Source of the DNA: Vibrio intestinalis
GTDB taxonomy: Bacteria; Pseudomonadota; Gammaproteobacteria; Enterobacterales; Vibrionaceae
Direction: 5' to 3'
Length of the DNA stretch: 64,000 nucleotides
Assembly (NCBI RefSeq): GCF_025195085.2
Contig: NZ_JANAVY020000001.1
Span: forward strand, 868,001 to 932,000
The stretch's first letter is position 1. Each line of letters begins with the position of its first letter. Positions 48,750 through 57,228 of this stretch are shown here, piece after piece. The notes beneath the pieces are model-generated. The model ran no database searches and had not been told where the DNA came from. It worked only from the letters and a program-made list of their open reading frames with translations. A program made the translations under genes and the position numbers.

Positions 48750-48834
48750 GCGGAAGTGGCGGAATTGGTAGACGCACCAGATTTAGGTTCTGGCGCCGCA
48801 AGGTGTGAGAGTTCAAGTCTCTCCTTCCGCACCA
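48750..48834 (+). tRNA. tRNA-Leu (TAG), copy 1
   Basis: 85 nt with the long class II variable arm, acceptor GCGGAAG/CTTCCGC, anticodon TAG, encoded CCA. Followed by hairpin GATGATT-TTG-AATCATC in the spacer. Confidence 0.97.
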
Positions 48835-48863
48835 TGTTTAGATGATTTTGAATCATCGTCTGC

Positions 48864-48938
48864 AGGTCTATCGCCAAGCGGTAAGGCAGCGGCTTTTGAT
48901 GCCGCCATTCCCTGGTTCGAATCCAGGTAGACCTGCCA
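48864..48938 (+). tRNA. tRNA-Gln (TTG), copy 1
   Basis: 75 nt, acceptor AGGTCTA/TAGACCT, anticodon TTG in TTTTGAT, encoded CCA. Confidence 0.97.
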
Positions 48939-49018
48939 TTATTTAAAGTGTCGGTCTTTTTTCAAAAAGAGGTTGTCACTGTAAGTGAGATTATATATAT
49001 TGTCTCGCTCACAAAGAT

Positions 49019-49095
49019 GGCTACGTAGCTCAGCTGGTTAGAGCACATCACTCATAATGATGGGGTCACAGGTTCGAATCCCGTCGTAGCCACCA
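49019..49095 (+). tRNA. tRNA-Met (CAT), copy 2
   Basis: Sequence identical to copy 1. First gene of the Met-Leu-Leu-Gln block that is repeated later at 49856-50283. Confidence 0.97.
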
Positions 49096-49122
49096 TTCTT
49101 TCTTTTGAAAGAACAAATACAA

Positions 49123-49150
49123 CAGTTAGTTTTTACCAATTAACTAATTG
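49123..49150 (+). repeat. tRNA-spacer hairpin 1 (loop TTTTACCAATTA)
   Basis: Stem CAGTTAGT/ACTAATTG (8 pairs, one G-T) with the 12-nt loop TTTTACCAATTA at 49131-49142. It ends 16 nt before a tRNA-Leu. Confidence 0.8.
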
Positions 49151-49166
49151 TTAGTAGATTCAAGAT

Positions 49167-49251
49167 GCGGAAGTGGCGGAATTGGTAGACGCACCAGATT
49201 TAGGTTCTGGCGCCGCAAGGTGTGAGAGTTCAAGTCTCTCCTTCCGCACCA
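49167..49251 (+). tRNA. tRNA-Leu (TAG), copy 2
   Basis: Identical to Leu copy 1. Leader TTCAAGA (49159-49165) and trailer TCTTGAA (49252-49258) are complementary and would extend the acceptor stem in the precursor. Confidence 0.97.
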
Positions 49252-49279
49252 TCTTGAAACTACAAATAAATTAAATCAT

Positions 49280-49364
49280 GCGGAAGTGGCGGAATTGGTA
49301 GACGCACCAGATTTAGGTTCTGGCGCCGCAAGGTGTGAGAGTTCAAGTCTCTCCTTCCGCACCA
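49280..49364 (+). tRNA. tRNA-Leu (TAG), copy 3
   Basis: Identical to Leu copy 1. Leader AATTAAATCA (49269-49278) and trailer TGATTTAATT (49365-49374) are perfectly complementary over 10 bp. Confidence 0.97.
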
Positions 49365-49380
49365 TGATTTAATTGCCTGC

Positions 49381-49455
49381 AGGTCTATCGCCAAGCGGTA
49401 AGGCAGCGGCTTTTGATGCCGCCATTCCCTGGTTCGAATCCAGGTAGACCTGCCA
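49381..49455 (+). tRNA. tRNA-Gln (TTG), copy 2
   Basis: Identical to Gln copy 1; ends the first Met-Leu-Leu-Gln block. Confidence 0.97.
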
Positions 49456-49465
49456 TTATTACAAC

Positions 49466-49497
49466 GTTACCGATGTTTTACCAATTACATCGTTAAC
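49466..49497 (+). repeat. tRNA-spacer hairpin 2 (loop TTTTACCAATTA)
   Basis: Stem CGATG/CATCG, extended beyond one mismatch by GTTA/TAAC, with the loop TTTTACCAATTA at 49476-49487. It lies 13 nt before tRNA-Leu copy 4. Confidence 0.8.
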
Positions 49498-49510
49498 TAA
49501 AGAATAAGTT

Positions 49511-49595
49511 GCGGAAGTGGCGGAATTGGTAGACGCACCAGATTTAGGTTCTGGCGCCGCAAGGTGTGAGAGTTCAAGTCTCTCCTTCCGCACCA
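49511..49595 (+). tRNA. tRNA-Leu (TAG), copy 4
   Basis: Identical to Leu copy 1. Short complementary flanks AATAA/TTATT. Confidence 0.97.
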
Positions 49596-49625
49596 TTATT
49601 AAAGTCTTTCTTATGAAAGCACTGC

Positions 49626-49700
49626 AGGTCTATCGCCAAGCGGTAAGGCAGCGGCTTTTGATGCCGCCATTCCCTGGTTCGAATCCAGGTAGACCTGCCA
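49626..49700 (+). tRNA. tRNA-Gln (TTG), copy 3
   Basis: Identical to Gln copy 1. Confidence 0.97.
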
Positions 49701-49707
49701 CTACAAC

Positions 49708-49739
49708 TTCATATGGCTTTTACCAATTAGCGGTATGAA
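49708..49739 (+). repeat. tRNA-spacer hairpin 3 (loop TTTTACCAATTA)
   Basis: Stem TTCATATGGC/GCGGTATGAA (9 of 10 positions pair, one G-T wobble, one G-G mismatch) with loop TTTTACCAATTA at 49718-49729. It lies 12 nt before tRNA-Leu copy 5. Confidence 0.8.
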
Positions 49740-49751
49740 TACAAAATTGAT

Positions 49752-49836
49752 GCGGAAGTGGCGGAATTGGTAGACGCACCAGATTTAGGTTCTGGCGCCG
49801 CAAGGTGTGAGAGTTCAAGTCTCTCCTTCCGCACCA
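49752..49836 (+). tRNA. tRNA-Leu (TAG), copy 5
   Basis: Identical to Leu copy 1. Confidence 0.97.
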
Positions 49837-49855
49837 TTCTCTTTTAGAGAAAAAT

Positions 49856-49932
49856 GGCTACGTAGCTCAGCTGGTTAGAGCACATCACTCATAATGATGG
49901 GGTCACAGGTTCGAATCCCGTCGTAGCCACCA
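49856..49932 (+). tRNA. tRNA-Met (CAT), copy 3
   Basis: Identical to Met copy 1; starts the second Met-Leu-Leu-Gln block. Confidence 0.97.
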
Positions 49933-49938
49933 TATTAA

Positions 49939-49968
49939 ATAATTAGTTTTTACCAATCGACTAATTAT
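49939..49968 (+). repeat. tRNA-spacer hairpin 4 (loop TTTTACCAATCG)
   Basis: Stem ATAATTAGT/ACTAATTAT (9 pairs) with loop TTTTACCAATCG at 49948-49959, differing from the other three only in its last two bases. It lies 16 nt before tRNA-Leu copy 6. Confidence 0.8.
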
Positions 49969-49984
49969 TAAGTAGATTCAAGAT

Positions 49985-50069
49985 GCGGAAGTGGCGGAAT
50001 TGGTAGACGCACCAGATTTAGGTTCTGGCGCCGCAAGGTGTGAGAGTTCAAGTCTCTCCTTCCGCACCA
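49985..50069 (+). tRNA. tRNA-Leu (TAG), copy 6
   Basis: Identical to Leu copy 1. Flanks TTCAAGA (49977-49983) and TCTTGAA (50070-50076) match those of copy 2, showing block duplication. Confidence 0.97.
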
Positions 50070-50093
50070 TCTTGAACTACAATTAAAAATCAT

Positions 50094-50178
50094 GCGGAAG
50101 TGGCGGAATTGGTAGACGCACCAGATTTAGGTTCTGGCGCCGCAAGGTGTGAGAGTTCAAGTCTCTCCTTCCGCACCA
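50094..50178 (+). tRNA. tRNA-Leu (TAG), copy 7
   Basis: Identical to Leu copy 1. Complementary flanks AAATCA/TGATTT resemble those of copy 3. Confidence 0.97.
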
Positions 50179-50208
50179 TGATTTGGATGATGTAACATCA
50201 TCGCCTGC

Positions 50209-50283
50209 AGGTCTATCGCCAAGCGGTAAGGCAGCGGCTTTTGATGCCGCCATTCCCTGGTTCGAATCCAGGTAGACCTGCCA
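50209..50283 (+). tRNA. tRNA-Gln (TTG), copy 4
   Basis: Identical to Gln copy 1; last gene of the 14-tRNA array. Confidence 0.97.
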
Positions 50284-50365
50284 TATACAAGGTCTGTGAA
50301 TACCCTCTTTCGATGAGTGATTCACAACTCAAGGTTTGATTTAAAGCAATCAGCCCATATTTAGA

Positions 50366-50393
50366 AACCCAGCCAAGTGCTGGGTTTTCTTTT
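50366..50393 (+). terminator. Terminator of the tRNA array
   Basis: Stem AACCCAGC-CAAGT-GCTGGGTT followed by TTCTTTT, 83 nt after the last tRNA. Confidence 0.88.
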
Positions 50394-50656
50394 ATCTGAA
50401 GTTTATAGCTAAACTCTAATCGCTAATACCTTCCTATCTCAATCTTAGTTTCCCTAGATCAATCACCTAATAAAACGCCTCCGACTCGCTCCTCCGGTTG
50501 TTCTAGGTTAATGCGCAGCAAAGTATACCTTTTACGATCAAGCCCCTATCAAGCCTTCACAGTATCGTTAGCCATAATTGTTTAGACTACTCTTTGGGTA
50601 GTCATCGATTGAATAGTTTCAAATATACAGCCACATCACTCTATACAAAACACTAG
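50394..50656. other. Gene-free stretch between tRNA array and flaC
   Basis: No gene is supported. The only structure noted is a small hairpin GACTAC/GTAGTC at 50585-50603. The two transcription units converge here. Confidence 0.4.
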
Positions 50657-50688
50657 GCAAAAAAAATCCAGCCCGAAGGCTGGATTTG
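50657..50688 (-). terminator. Terminator after flaC
   Basis: The perfect stem AAATCCAGCC-CGAA-GGCTGGATTT, with A-run on the plus strand, gives a T-tract for the minus-strand flagellin transcript. Confidence 0.9.
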
Positions 50689-50704
50689 TTAGTAAGGTGA
50701 GCGA

Positions 50705-51841
50705 TTAGCCTAGTAGGCCAAGTGCTGCATTCGGTGCTTGTTTTGCTTGCGCAAGAACAGAGCTTGATGCTTGAGAAAGGATCTGAGACTTAGTTAGTGC
50801 AGTCGTTTCTTTCGCAAAGTCAGTATCAGCAATACGGCTCTTAGAAGCATTTACGTTTTCGTTAATGTTGTCTAAGTTGTTGATTGCGTGATCAAAGCGG
50901 TTTTGGAATGCACCAAGTTCTGCACGGTGACCGTCAACGAACTTAAGTGCTGCATCAACAATTGCTACTGACTCTTGTGCGCCCGCTACCGATGTTACAT
51001 CGATGTCATCAACAGTCACTGCTGTTGCCGCGCCCATACCTAAATCTGTCGCTAGTGAGCCAGCGAAAGTCGCCGCACCATCTACTTTGTTGTTGTCAGT
51101 AAACATTTGCAGTTTACCGTCATCACTTACAGACGCTTTCACCATGTCAGTTTGACCGTTGATGTAAGTCGCTAGTTCTTCGATATCGTCGCCTTCTTTC
51201 GCTACGATATTGATAGTCTGCGCTGTACCAGTAAGTTTGTCAGTTACAGTGATATCTAGAGCATCGGTACCAGCTGCTACAGTCCAATCCGGAGTCTTCG
51301 CATTTGCCGCTTTGTAGCTGTTGCCACCCATCATAACGTTATCACTACGCATATCGTTTAGCGTTAACATTACGGCTTCACCGTTATCTGCGCCGATCTG
51401 CATTGATTTAGTTTCAAACGTACCGTTAAGTAGCTTGTTACCACCAAATGACGTTGTTTCCGCGATACGGTTTAGCTCATCATTCAATGCTGTAATTTCT
51501 TCCTGAATCGCCACACGCTCAGATTTTGAGTTAGAGCCGTTTGATGATTGTAGAGATAGGTCACGCATACGTTGCAGGATGTTGGTGGTTTCGTTCATCG
51601 CACCTTCAGCCGTTTGCGCAATCGAGATACCATCATTTGCATTTCGTACCGCTACATCTAGGCCGCGGCTTTGAACGTTTAGTCGGTTCGAAATTTGTAG
51701 ACCAGCAGAGTCATCTTTAGCACTGTTAATTTTAGAGCCAGACGATAGACGTTCCATAGAAGTCTGCTGCGCACTAGTTGCACTGTTTAGGTAACGTTGT
51801 GCTGTCATTGCTGACACGTTTGTATTTACATTCACCGCCAT
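50705..51841 (-). CDS. flaC: Polar flagellin (FlaC-type, second flagellin of the locus)
   Basis: The 378-residue flagellin has the conserved N-terminal D0/D1 region ([44 protein letters not shown]) and C-terminal D1/D0 region (ending [11 protein letters not shown]), with a variable centre at about 175-290. There is no signal peptide; it is exported by the flagellar type III system. The GGAGAAACCACC site and ATG at 51841 fit the family start. It is preceded by a sigma-28 promoter and is separate from the upstream flagellin. The symbol follows V. cholerae gene order (flgL-flaA-flaC); naming differs in other vibrios. Confidence 0.88.
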   Translation of the reverse strand: MAVNVNTNVSAMTAQRYLNSATSAQQTSMERLSSGSKINSAKDDSAGLQISNRLNVQSRGLDVAVRNANDGISIAQTAEGAMNETTNILQRMRDLSLQSSNGSNSKSERVAIQEEITALNDELNRIAETTSFGGNKLLNGTFETKSMQIGADNGEAVMLTLNDMRSDNVMMGGNSYKAANAKTPDWTVAAGTDALDITVTDKLTGTAQTINIVAKEGDDIEELATYINGQTDMVKASVSDDGKLQMFTDNNKVDGAATFAGSLATDLGMGAATAVTVDDIDVTSVAGAQESVAIVDAALKFVDGHRAELGAFQNRFDHAINNLDNINENVNASKSRIADTDFAKETTALTKSQILSQASSSVLAQAKQAPNAALGLLG

Positions 51842-51934
51842 GGTGGTTTCTCCTAATTGATTTCCGTAGAAGCGGAAGTTCCGAACGGTTTCCGACGTCT
51901 CGGTAAACCAAAGAGTTCTCTCAAAGTACCCTTA

Positions 51935-51961
51935 TTAGCGACGAGGAATCGATTAACTTTA
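51935..51961 (-). promoter_or_regulatory. Sigma-28 (FliA) promoter of flaC
   Basis: On the minus strand: TAAA, 15-bp spacer, GTCGCTAA (6 of 8 match GCCGATAA). It lies about 95 bp upstream of the start codon. Confidence 0.75.
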
Positions 51962-52152
51962 GAGCAATTATCTAAATTGGCGAAAAAACAGCGCTTTAAT
52001 CTAGATTTGGTGATCCAGTTCGAAAAATTGAACCTTGCGGCTAAAGTTATTTAACTTATTGAAAAGTAAATAAAGTAGAAAGTTTGGCTGTAAAAAGAAT
52101 AGTGAGTACAACAATGAGTGAAGTAGGAGTGGTTTTCTATAGATAAAAGAAA

Positions 52153-52180
52153 AGCCCCACCCTTTGAGAGAACTGGGGCT
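52153..52180 (-). terminator. Terminator after flaA
   Basis: Stem AGCCCCA/TGGGGCT with a 14-nt loop, then TTTCTTTT on the minus strand. A second 10-bp inverted repeat (CGCTACTAAC/GTTAGTAGCG, 52310-52345) lies just past the flaA stop without a T-run. Confidence 0.75.
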
Positions 52181-52355
52181 ATTGAGGTAGCCAGAGGAGA
52201 TCGAGAGAAATGATCACAGCTTGGCTGCCGTGGCATGAATGACGTTAGATTCAAGAGCAGGAGTGAGAGAGAGCTCTATCATCAATACCAATCATGCTTG
52301 CCGTAAACCCGCTACTAACTCCACGTCTGGAATACGTTAGTAGCGTGATTTACTG

Positions 52356-53495
52356 TTACTGCAATAGAGTCATTGCAGAGTTAGGCAACTGTTTCGCTTG
52401 AGCCAGAATTGAAGTACCAGCTTGTTGCAGAATTTGTGCTTTAGTCATTGCCGTTGTTTCTTTCGCGAAATCAGTATCACGAATACGGCTGTTTGATGCT
52501 TCAACGTTTTCTTGGATGTTCGCCAAGTTGTTGATGCTGTGGCTTAGACGGTTCTGCTTCGCACCAAGATCCGCACGTTGTGAATCTACATACTTAAGTG
52601 CAGCATCTACGATACCGACCGCATTTTGCGCGCCACCTACAGAAGTCACATCAATACTTTGTACCGATGAAGCCACACCAGGACCAGACGTTAGGCCTAG
52701 CTCAGAGGCAAGGTTGCCACCGAAGGTGATGTTACCTTGTAGGTTTGGTTCAGCGGCAAAGATTTGCAGCTTACCTTCCTCATCTACTGATGCGTTCAGT
52801 AGTTGAGTTTGACCGTTTAGGTACGTTGCTAACTCTTCGATGTCGTCACCGATTTTCGCTTGAACCGCTAGGTTTACCACTTCACCACTCTTAGTTGTAA
52901 AGTCGATAGTAAGATCGTTCTTAGCAGCTTCTACGCCCCAAGTTTTATCTTTACCTACTGTCGCTTCAAAGCTTTGGCCACCCATGCGGTAATCATCAGC
53001 ACGGATGCTTGTTAGACCCATGATGATTGCTTCACCAGAGCTTGCACCGATCTGGAATGATGCTTCACCGAATGAACCGTTTAGTAGCTTACGACCACCA
53101 AAAGAAGTGGTTTCTGCAATACGGTTCAATTCGTCTTGAAGTGCCATCACTTCTTCGTTAATCGCTTCACGCTCAGAATCTGAGTTAGTACCATTCGATG
53201 ATTGTAGCGATAGGTCACGGATACGTTGCAGAATGCTGGTTGACTCGTTCATCGCACCTTCAGCGGTTTGAGCAATCGAGATACCATCATTCGCGTTACG
53301 CATTGCCACATCTAGACCACGAGACTGTGCTGTTAGACGGTTAGAGATCTGAAGACCTGCCGCATCGTCTTTTGCACTGTTAATTTGTTGGCCTGATGAC
53401 AAGCGTTCCATTGAGGTATTTAAATCCCCAGTGGCCTTGTTCAAGTAACGCTGGGCTGTCATCGCCGACACGTTAGTATTTACTGTAATGGTCAT
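52356..53495 (-). CDS. flaA: Major polar flagellin (FlaA-type)
   Basis: The 379-residue flagellin has D0/D1 ends ([21 protein letters not shown]-terminus [19 protein letters not shown]) and a central region that follows V. cholerae FlaA closely as I remember it ([27 protein letters not shown]). In V. cholerae FlaA is the essential flagellin and its gene is sigma-54 dependent. Here a sigma-54-like site lies upstream, unlike flaC. The start at 53495, with GGAGAGCAAATC before it, is chosen; a 22-residue upstream extension lacks support. It is first of the two flagellin genes after flgL. Confidence 0.88.
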   Translation of the reverse strand: MTITVNTNVSAMTAQRYLNKATGDLNTSMERLSSGQQINSAKDDAAGLQISNRLTAQSRGLDVAMRNANDGISIAQTAEGAMNESTSILQRIRDLSLQSSNGTNSDSEREAINEEVMALQDELNRIAETTSFGGRKLLNGSFGEASFQIGASSGEAIIMGLTSIRADDYRMGGQSFEATVGKDKTWGVEAAKNDLTIDFTTKSGEVVNLAVQAKIGDDIEELATYLNGQTQLLNASVDEEGKLQIFAAEPNLQGNITFGGNLASELGLTSGPGVASSVQSIDVTSVGGAQNAVGIVDAALKYVDSQRADLGAKQNRLSHSINNLANIQENVEASNSRIRDTDFAKETTAMTKAQILQQAGTSILAQAKQLPNSAMTLLQ

Positions 53496-53639
53496 GATTT
53501 GCTCTCCTAGTGAGTTCGCAAGTTCTTGCGAAGCGGCCAGCTTAATCTCATTTGGAAGCACTGACCGTAAATGACTTGCTAAGCGAGGGGGAACTCCCCC
53601 AACTTAAAAACCGTTTCGTTAAACTCTGAAATATTTAAT

Positions 53640-53654
53640 TCAATTAGTGTGCCA
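53640..53654 (-). promoter_or_regulatory. Probable sigma-54 promoter of flaA
   Basis: On the minus strand, TGGCAC-ACTAA-TTGA matches TGGCAC-N5-TTGC except for the final C. The predicted start near 53629 gives a leader of about 134 nt that contains a perfect hairpin GGGGGA-GT-TCCCCC (about 53588-53601). Confidence 0.65.
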
Positions 53655-53914
53655 ACTTTAAAAATCGACGAATTAAATTAAATTTATTATATTTTTTAGC
53701 AACTTAATAAAACTCAATCATTGTTGAGATATTTATCATTGCCGCTTACTTGATTGGCAATCATACAATTGCCGCTCATTTGCCACTCAGTTGCCACTTC
53801 TCTTTCTTAGGAGTCGGTGTACTTCCTGAGTCAACTTCATCTGCGCTTATGGCATAGCACATAAGGCGAGTTTCAACGCCAAAACCAGACAAAACACCGG
53901 TTAAGGGCATCAAA

Positions 53915-55108
53915 TTAGATGTAGTTGAATAGCGTTAAATCTTTGGTTTTACCAAATGCTTGTTGTGATGCTTGCAGCGCACGAGTGTTTTCACTGAACT
54001 CAATCACAGCTGACGCATAATCGAGATCTTCAAAATTGCTTTTAGATTTCGCTAAAGTCATTTTGAAGTCTTCATGCTGCTCTTCTTGAATGTCCAATGT
54101 ATTTAGACGTGCGCCTACATCAGAACGCGCTTTATTTAGGTGAATAAAGCTTGAGTGGAACTCTTGTACCACCTGATGCAATTCACCAGTATTTGAAGCA
54201 TCTGAAACTGAACCTTCAGATAGTTCAATGGCACGTTTATAAGTATCAAACATGCTGAATGTCTTTTGTGGTTCTAACTCAATGCTGTCACCAGCAGTGA
54301 TCTGTCCTTTAATCTGAATCGACAAATCACCAAACTTAATTCCGGTATTAGGATCGTATTGCGCGGCTTGCACAGCGGTACCGTTTTGCTCTAACTGATA
54401 ACCGTACGAACCATTAGGCATGTCAACAAAAGTGACTTTGTAAGTCGCAGTATCGGTTTCATCGAGGTTGGTAGCGCGCTCTAGTAAAAGCTCAGAGCCT
54501 TCTCGTAAGCTGTACTGAGGATTGTAATCACCAAACGGGTTATCAATCACGGTAAACATCTTGTTGCCCGGATCGTTAATTGGCATTTCTTGGCTATTAG
54601 AAATACGCATCTTACGTTGGTAGTCATCACCCGAGTACGTTACGTTGCCAGCCTTATCTTTAAAGAACGGCTGAACTTTTGGTTTGGTACCAGAGAAAAT
54701 GTAGTTACCCGACTCATCTTGAGTATTCGCTAATGTAATCATGTTATCGAATAACTCTTGCAACTCACGCTGCTTGGCAACGCGGTCTTCCGGTGACAAT
54801 GAACCGTTGATCATCTCCATAACCGTGCGTTTCGCTTCATCGGTATATGATTCCGCGTTAGAAACGATCACTTCATGATGTTCTAGGCGGTTACGGGTCA
54901 ATACAATCGAATCAATGTATTGCTGTAACTGCTCCGATTGCTGGCCAATATTTTGAATGTAGTGCGTCGCCAGTGGGTCATCACTTGGCTGAACTAGCTT
55001 CTTACCCGATGCCAATTGCGCTTGGTTGTGGTGAACCTGACCTTCTTGACGACGAAGATCATTTTGCACCGCTTGGTAGTTATGAAAGCTCGAAATTCGA
55101 TTTAACAT
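53915..55108 (-). CDS. flgL: Flagellar hook-associated protein FlgL (HAP3)
   Basis: The 397-residue hook-filament junction protein is of the flagellin superfamily. The N-terminal MLNRISSFHNYQAVQNDLRRQ coiled region and the C-terminal SNFEDLDYASAVIEFSENTRALQASQ.AF motif are typical. It is translated just after flgK (9-nt gap) and probably co-transcribed from the flgK sigma-54 promoter. A gap of 419 bp separates it from flaA. Confidence 0.95.
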   Translation of the reverse strand: MLNRISSFHNYQAVQNDLRRQEGQVHHNQAQLASGKKLVQPSDDPLATHYIQNIGQQSEQLQQYIDSIVLTRNRLEHHEVIVSNAESYTDEAKRTVMEMINGSLSPEDRVAKQRELQELFDNMITLANTQDESGNYIFSGTKPKVQPFFKDKAGNVTYSGDDYQRKMRISNSQEMPINDPGNKMFTVIDNPFGDYNPQYSLREGSELLLERATNLDETDTATYKVTFVDMPNGSYGYQLEQNGTAVQAAQYDPNTGIKFGDLSIQIKGQITAGDSIELEPQKTFSMFDTYKRAIELSEGSVSDASNTGELHQVVQEFHSSFIHLNKARSDVGARLNTLDIQEEQHEDFKMTLAKSKSNFEDLDYASAVIEFSENTRALQASQQAFGKTKDLTLFNYI

Positions 55109-55117
55109 TTACCGCTC

Positions 55118-56992
55118 CTACCTCAAGGCCAAAATTGTATCGAAGGTTTCATTGGCCGCTTGCATCACTCGAGACGACGCCATGTACGCTTGTTGAAACT
55201 TCATCATATTTGCCGCTTCTTCATCCAAGTTAACCCCCGAAATAGAAGCAATACGCTCTTGAGCCGCTTCTTTCTCTAAACGAGATACGTCAGTTAACTT
55301 AGAGGCAGTCGACAACTTAAGACCTACATTGGTATTCAGGTCGTGGTAGATATCGATAACGGTCGACTCACCGTTATTTAAATTCTTATCAGTTTGGATA
55401 TGCAGCATCTTACGCAAGTTGCCGTTATCACCTTCAGAAGGCACTAAGTTAGCGGTAAACTTATCGTTAGGTAATGCACCATCGGATAACTTAAAAGTTG
55501 TACCTTGTACCGTTACGGGGCCATTTGGCGGATACGCCTGTGGTTGCTGCAACACATTACCTTGAGTATCGGTCACCGCGTATTGTTGGCCATCTGGAGA
55601 GATCACCACTTCGAACTCTTTCAACGCGCCAGCGGTTTCAATTTCAAACTTAGCTTGGCCTTGAGCAAATGTGGTTGATGCCTCATAGCTTTGGGCGGCA
55701 ATTTTTGTCGGATCTAGGGTGGCAAGCTGAATTTGACCAGCCCCAGAACGTGTTGGACGAATCAATACACGCTCACCAACCGCTAGGCCGTTGCTAATTT
55801 CAATACGTAAGCCATCAACCTCAATCGCATTGTTTGATACCGTTGCCAGTGAACGATCACCGTCAGGATGAGTGATAAAGTAATCACTGCCATCGTATTG
55901 CAAAGAGTACTCACCGGTTTTCAACTGATTAACATCATCGATGTAAACCGCTAAATCAGCTTGCGATTGTGACTTTGCCACTACGCGTGATTTTGCCGCT
56001 ACAATATTGTTCACGTCAGTGAATAGCTCACTACCGACATTGCCTTTTAGGTCAAGACCTTGGGACTGTAGGTGGTTCACTTCGTGAGAAAAGGCAATCG
56101 ACAACTTACCCAATTCATCCATCAAGTAAGGGATTTTCTCATCACGCATATCAAGCATTGCGCCAATTTTGCCGTCCATATCACGACTGGTGATTGGCTT
56201 AATGCCTTGGCCTTCAATCATTGCTAAGCGTTTTTGCTGCGCATCAGGAAAGCCATCCACTATAGCCAGTTGGCTAGCTTCAGTACCCGAAACAAGAGTA
56301 TGGCCATTACCGATATGTACGTTAAAACCTTCGCGGTTAGTACGTGGGGTAACAGTCACCTTAGTGTATTCCGATAACTCTGCCACCAGCTTTTCATGGG
56401 TATCCATAAGGTCGTTATGCGGCCCTGGTGTACGCATCATCAAGCGGTGAATATCGCGAATTTCAGTACCGATCTGGTTAATACGCTCGACGCCAAGCTC
56501 AAGCTTTTTATTAGCCACATCATACTGACGGCGCACATCCTCATGCATGTCATTAAGGTTCTGCGCAATAAGCCCTGCTTTTTCCAGCACGACTTTACGT
56601 GAACCAATGTCATTTGGACTATCGGCCAAAGATTTAATCGAATCGAACCAAGTATTTAAGTTTTCTGGGATTTTCTGCGCGGCAACAGATGACAACAAAC
56701 CTGACAGCATTTGCAGGTCTTCTTCAGAATCCACTTTATTCGCGTAGTTGGTAGTCGATAGGTTTAGCTCGTTAACGGCAAACTGATCCCATGAGCGGCG
56801 AACATTTTCCACATGCACACCCATGCCATAGGTTTGACCACCAAACTGGCGCGGGGAGTTGGTCCCTTGTATTACAGATTGGCGACTATAACCCTCTGTA
56901 TTTACATTGGAAATGTTGTGACCTGTGGTGCTGAGTTGTCTCTGAGCCGTTAATACACTTTGTGTACCTAGATTCAGAAGATCCGACGCCAT
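55118..56992 (-). CDS. flgK: Flagellar hook-associated protein FlgK (HAP1)
   Basis: The 624-residue protein starts with the rod/hook-type N-terminus (LLNLGTQSVLTAQRQLSTTGHNISNVNTEGYSRQ) and ends with the matching C-terminal helix (EEAANMMKFQQAYMASSRVMQAANE.FDTIL). Family knowledge: it forms the first junction ring between hook and filament. It has its own sigma-54 promoter and follows a terminator, so flgKL is a separate unit from flgB-J. Confidence 0.96.
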   Translation of the reverse strand: MASDLLNLGTQSVLTAQRQLSTTGHNISNVNTEGYSRQSVIQGTNSPRQFGGQTYGMGVHVENVRRSWDQFAVNELNLSTTNYANKVDSEEDLQMLSGLLSSVAAQKIPENLNTWFDSIKSLADSPNDIGSRKVVLEKAGLIAQNLNDMHEDVRRQYDVANKKLELGVERINQIGTEIRDIHRLMMRTPGPHNDLMDTHEKLVAELSEYTKVTVTPRTNREGFNVHIGNGHTLVSGTEASQLAIVDGFPDAQQKRLAMIEGQGIKPITSRDMDGKIGAMLDMRDEKIPYLMDELGKLSIAFSHEVNHLQSQGLDLKGNVGSELFTDVNNIVAAKSRVVAKSQSQADLAVYIDDVNQLKTGEYSLQYDGSDYFITHPDGDRSLATVSNNAIEVDGLRIEISNGLAVGERVLIRPTRSGAGQIQLATLDPTKIAAQSYEASTTFAQGQAKFEIETAGALKEFEVVISPDGQQYAVTDTQGNVLQQPQAYPPNGPVTVQGTTFKLSDGALPNDKFTANLVPSEGDNGNLRKMLHIQTDKNLNNGESTVIDIYHDLNTNVGLKLSTASKLTDVSRLEKEAAQERIASISGVNLDEEAANMMKFQQAYMASSRVMQAANETFDTILALR

Positions 56993-57048
56993 ATTGCCCC
57001 CGAAAACCTAATAAAATCAGTCGAAACTGAGTAACTGATTAGTTAAAA

Positions 57049-57063
57049 GCAATATGTGTGCCA
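57049..57063 (-). promoter_or_regulatory. Sigma-54 promoter of flgKL
   Basis: On the minus strand, TGGCAC-ACATA-TTGC matches the -24/-12 consensus fully. The predicted start is near 57037, about 45 nt before the flgK ATG. Confidence 0.88.
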
Positions 57064-57160
57064 GAGATTAAAGAAAGAGACTTAGAAGAGATTTTACGGC
57101 GTGTGGAAGATAGAATTATGCGCGTATCAACAGCGAAAATTAATTATTCGCTTTAGATAC

Positions 57161-57194
57161 AAAACGAAGAATGAAAGTTGCCCTTCATTCTTCG
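57161..57194 (-). terminator. Terminator of the flg operon after flgJ
   Basis: A perfect 11-bp stem, CGAAGAATGAA/TTCATTCTTCG, with an 8-nt loop is followed by TTTT on the minus strand, 34 nt past the flgJ stop. Confidence 0.88.
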
Positions 57195-57228
57195 ATACGA
57201 GATTAGAGAGAGTGGTTCACTCTGTCGA

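Noticed and set aside
48636-50283. Regularly spaced repeats suggesting a CRISPR array
   Set aside because: The repeats are intact tRNA genes with cloverleaf folds and CCA ends, and no cas genes are present.
49517-50325. Open frames across the tRNA array (about 73 aa plus, 80 aa minus)
   Set aside because: They consist almost wholly of tRNA gene sequence read as codons.
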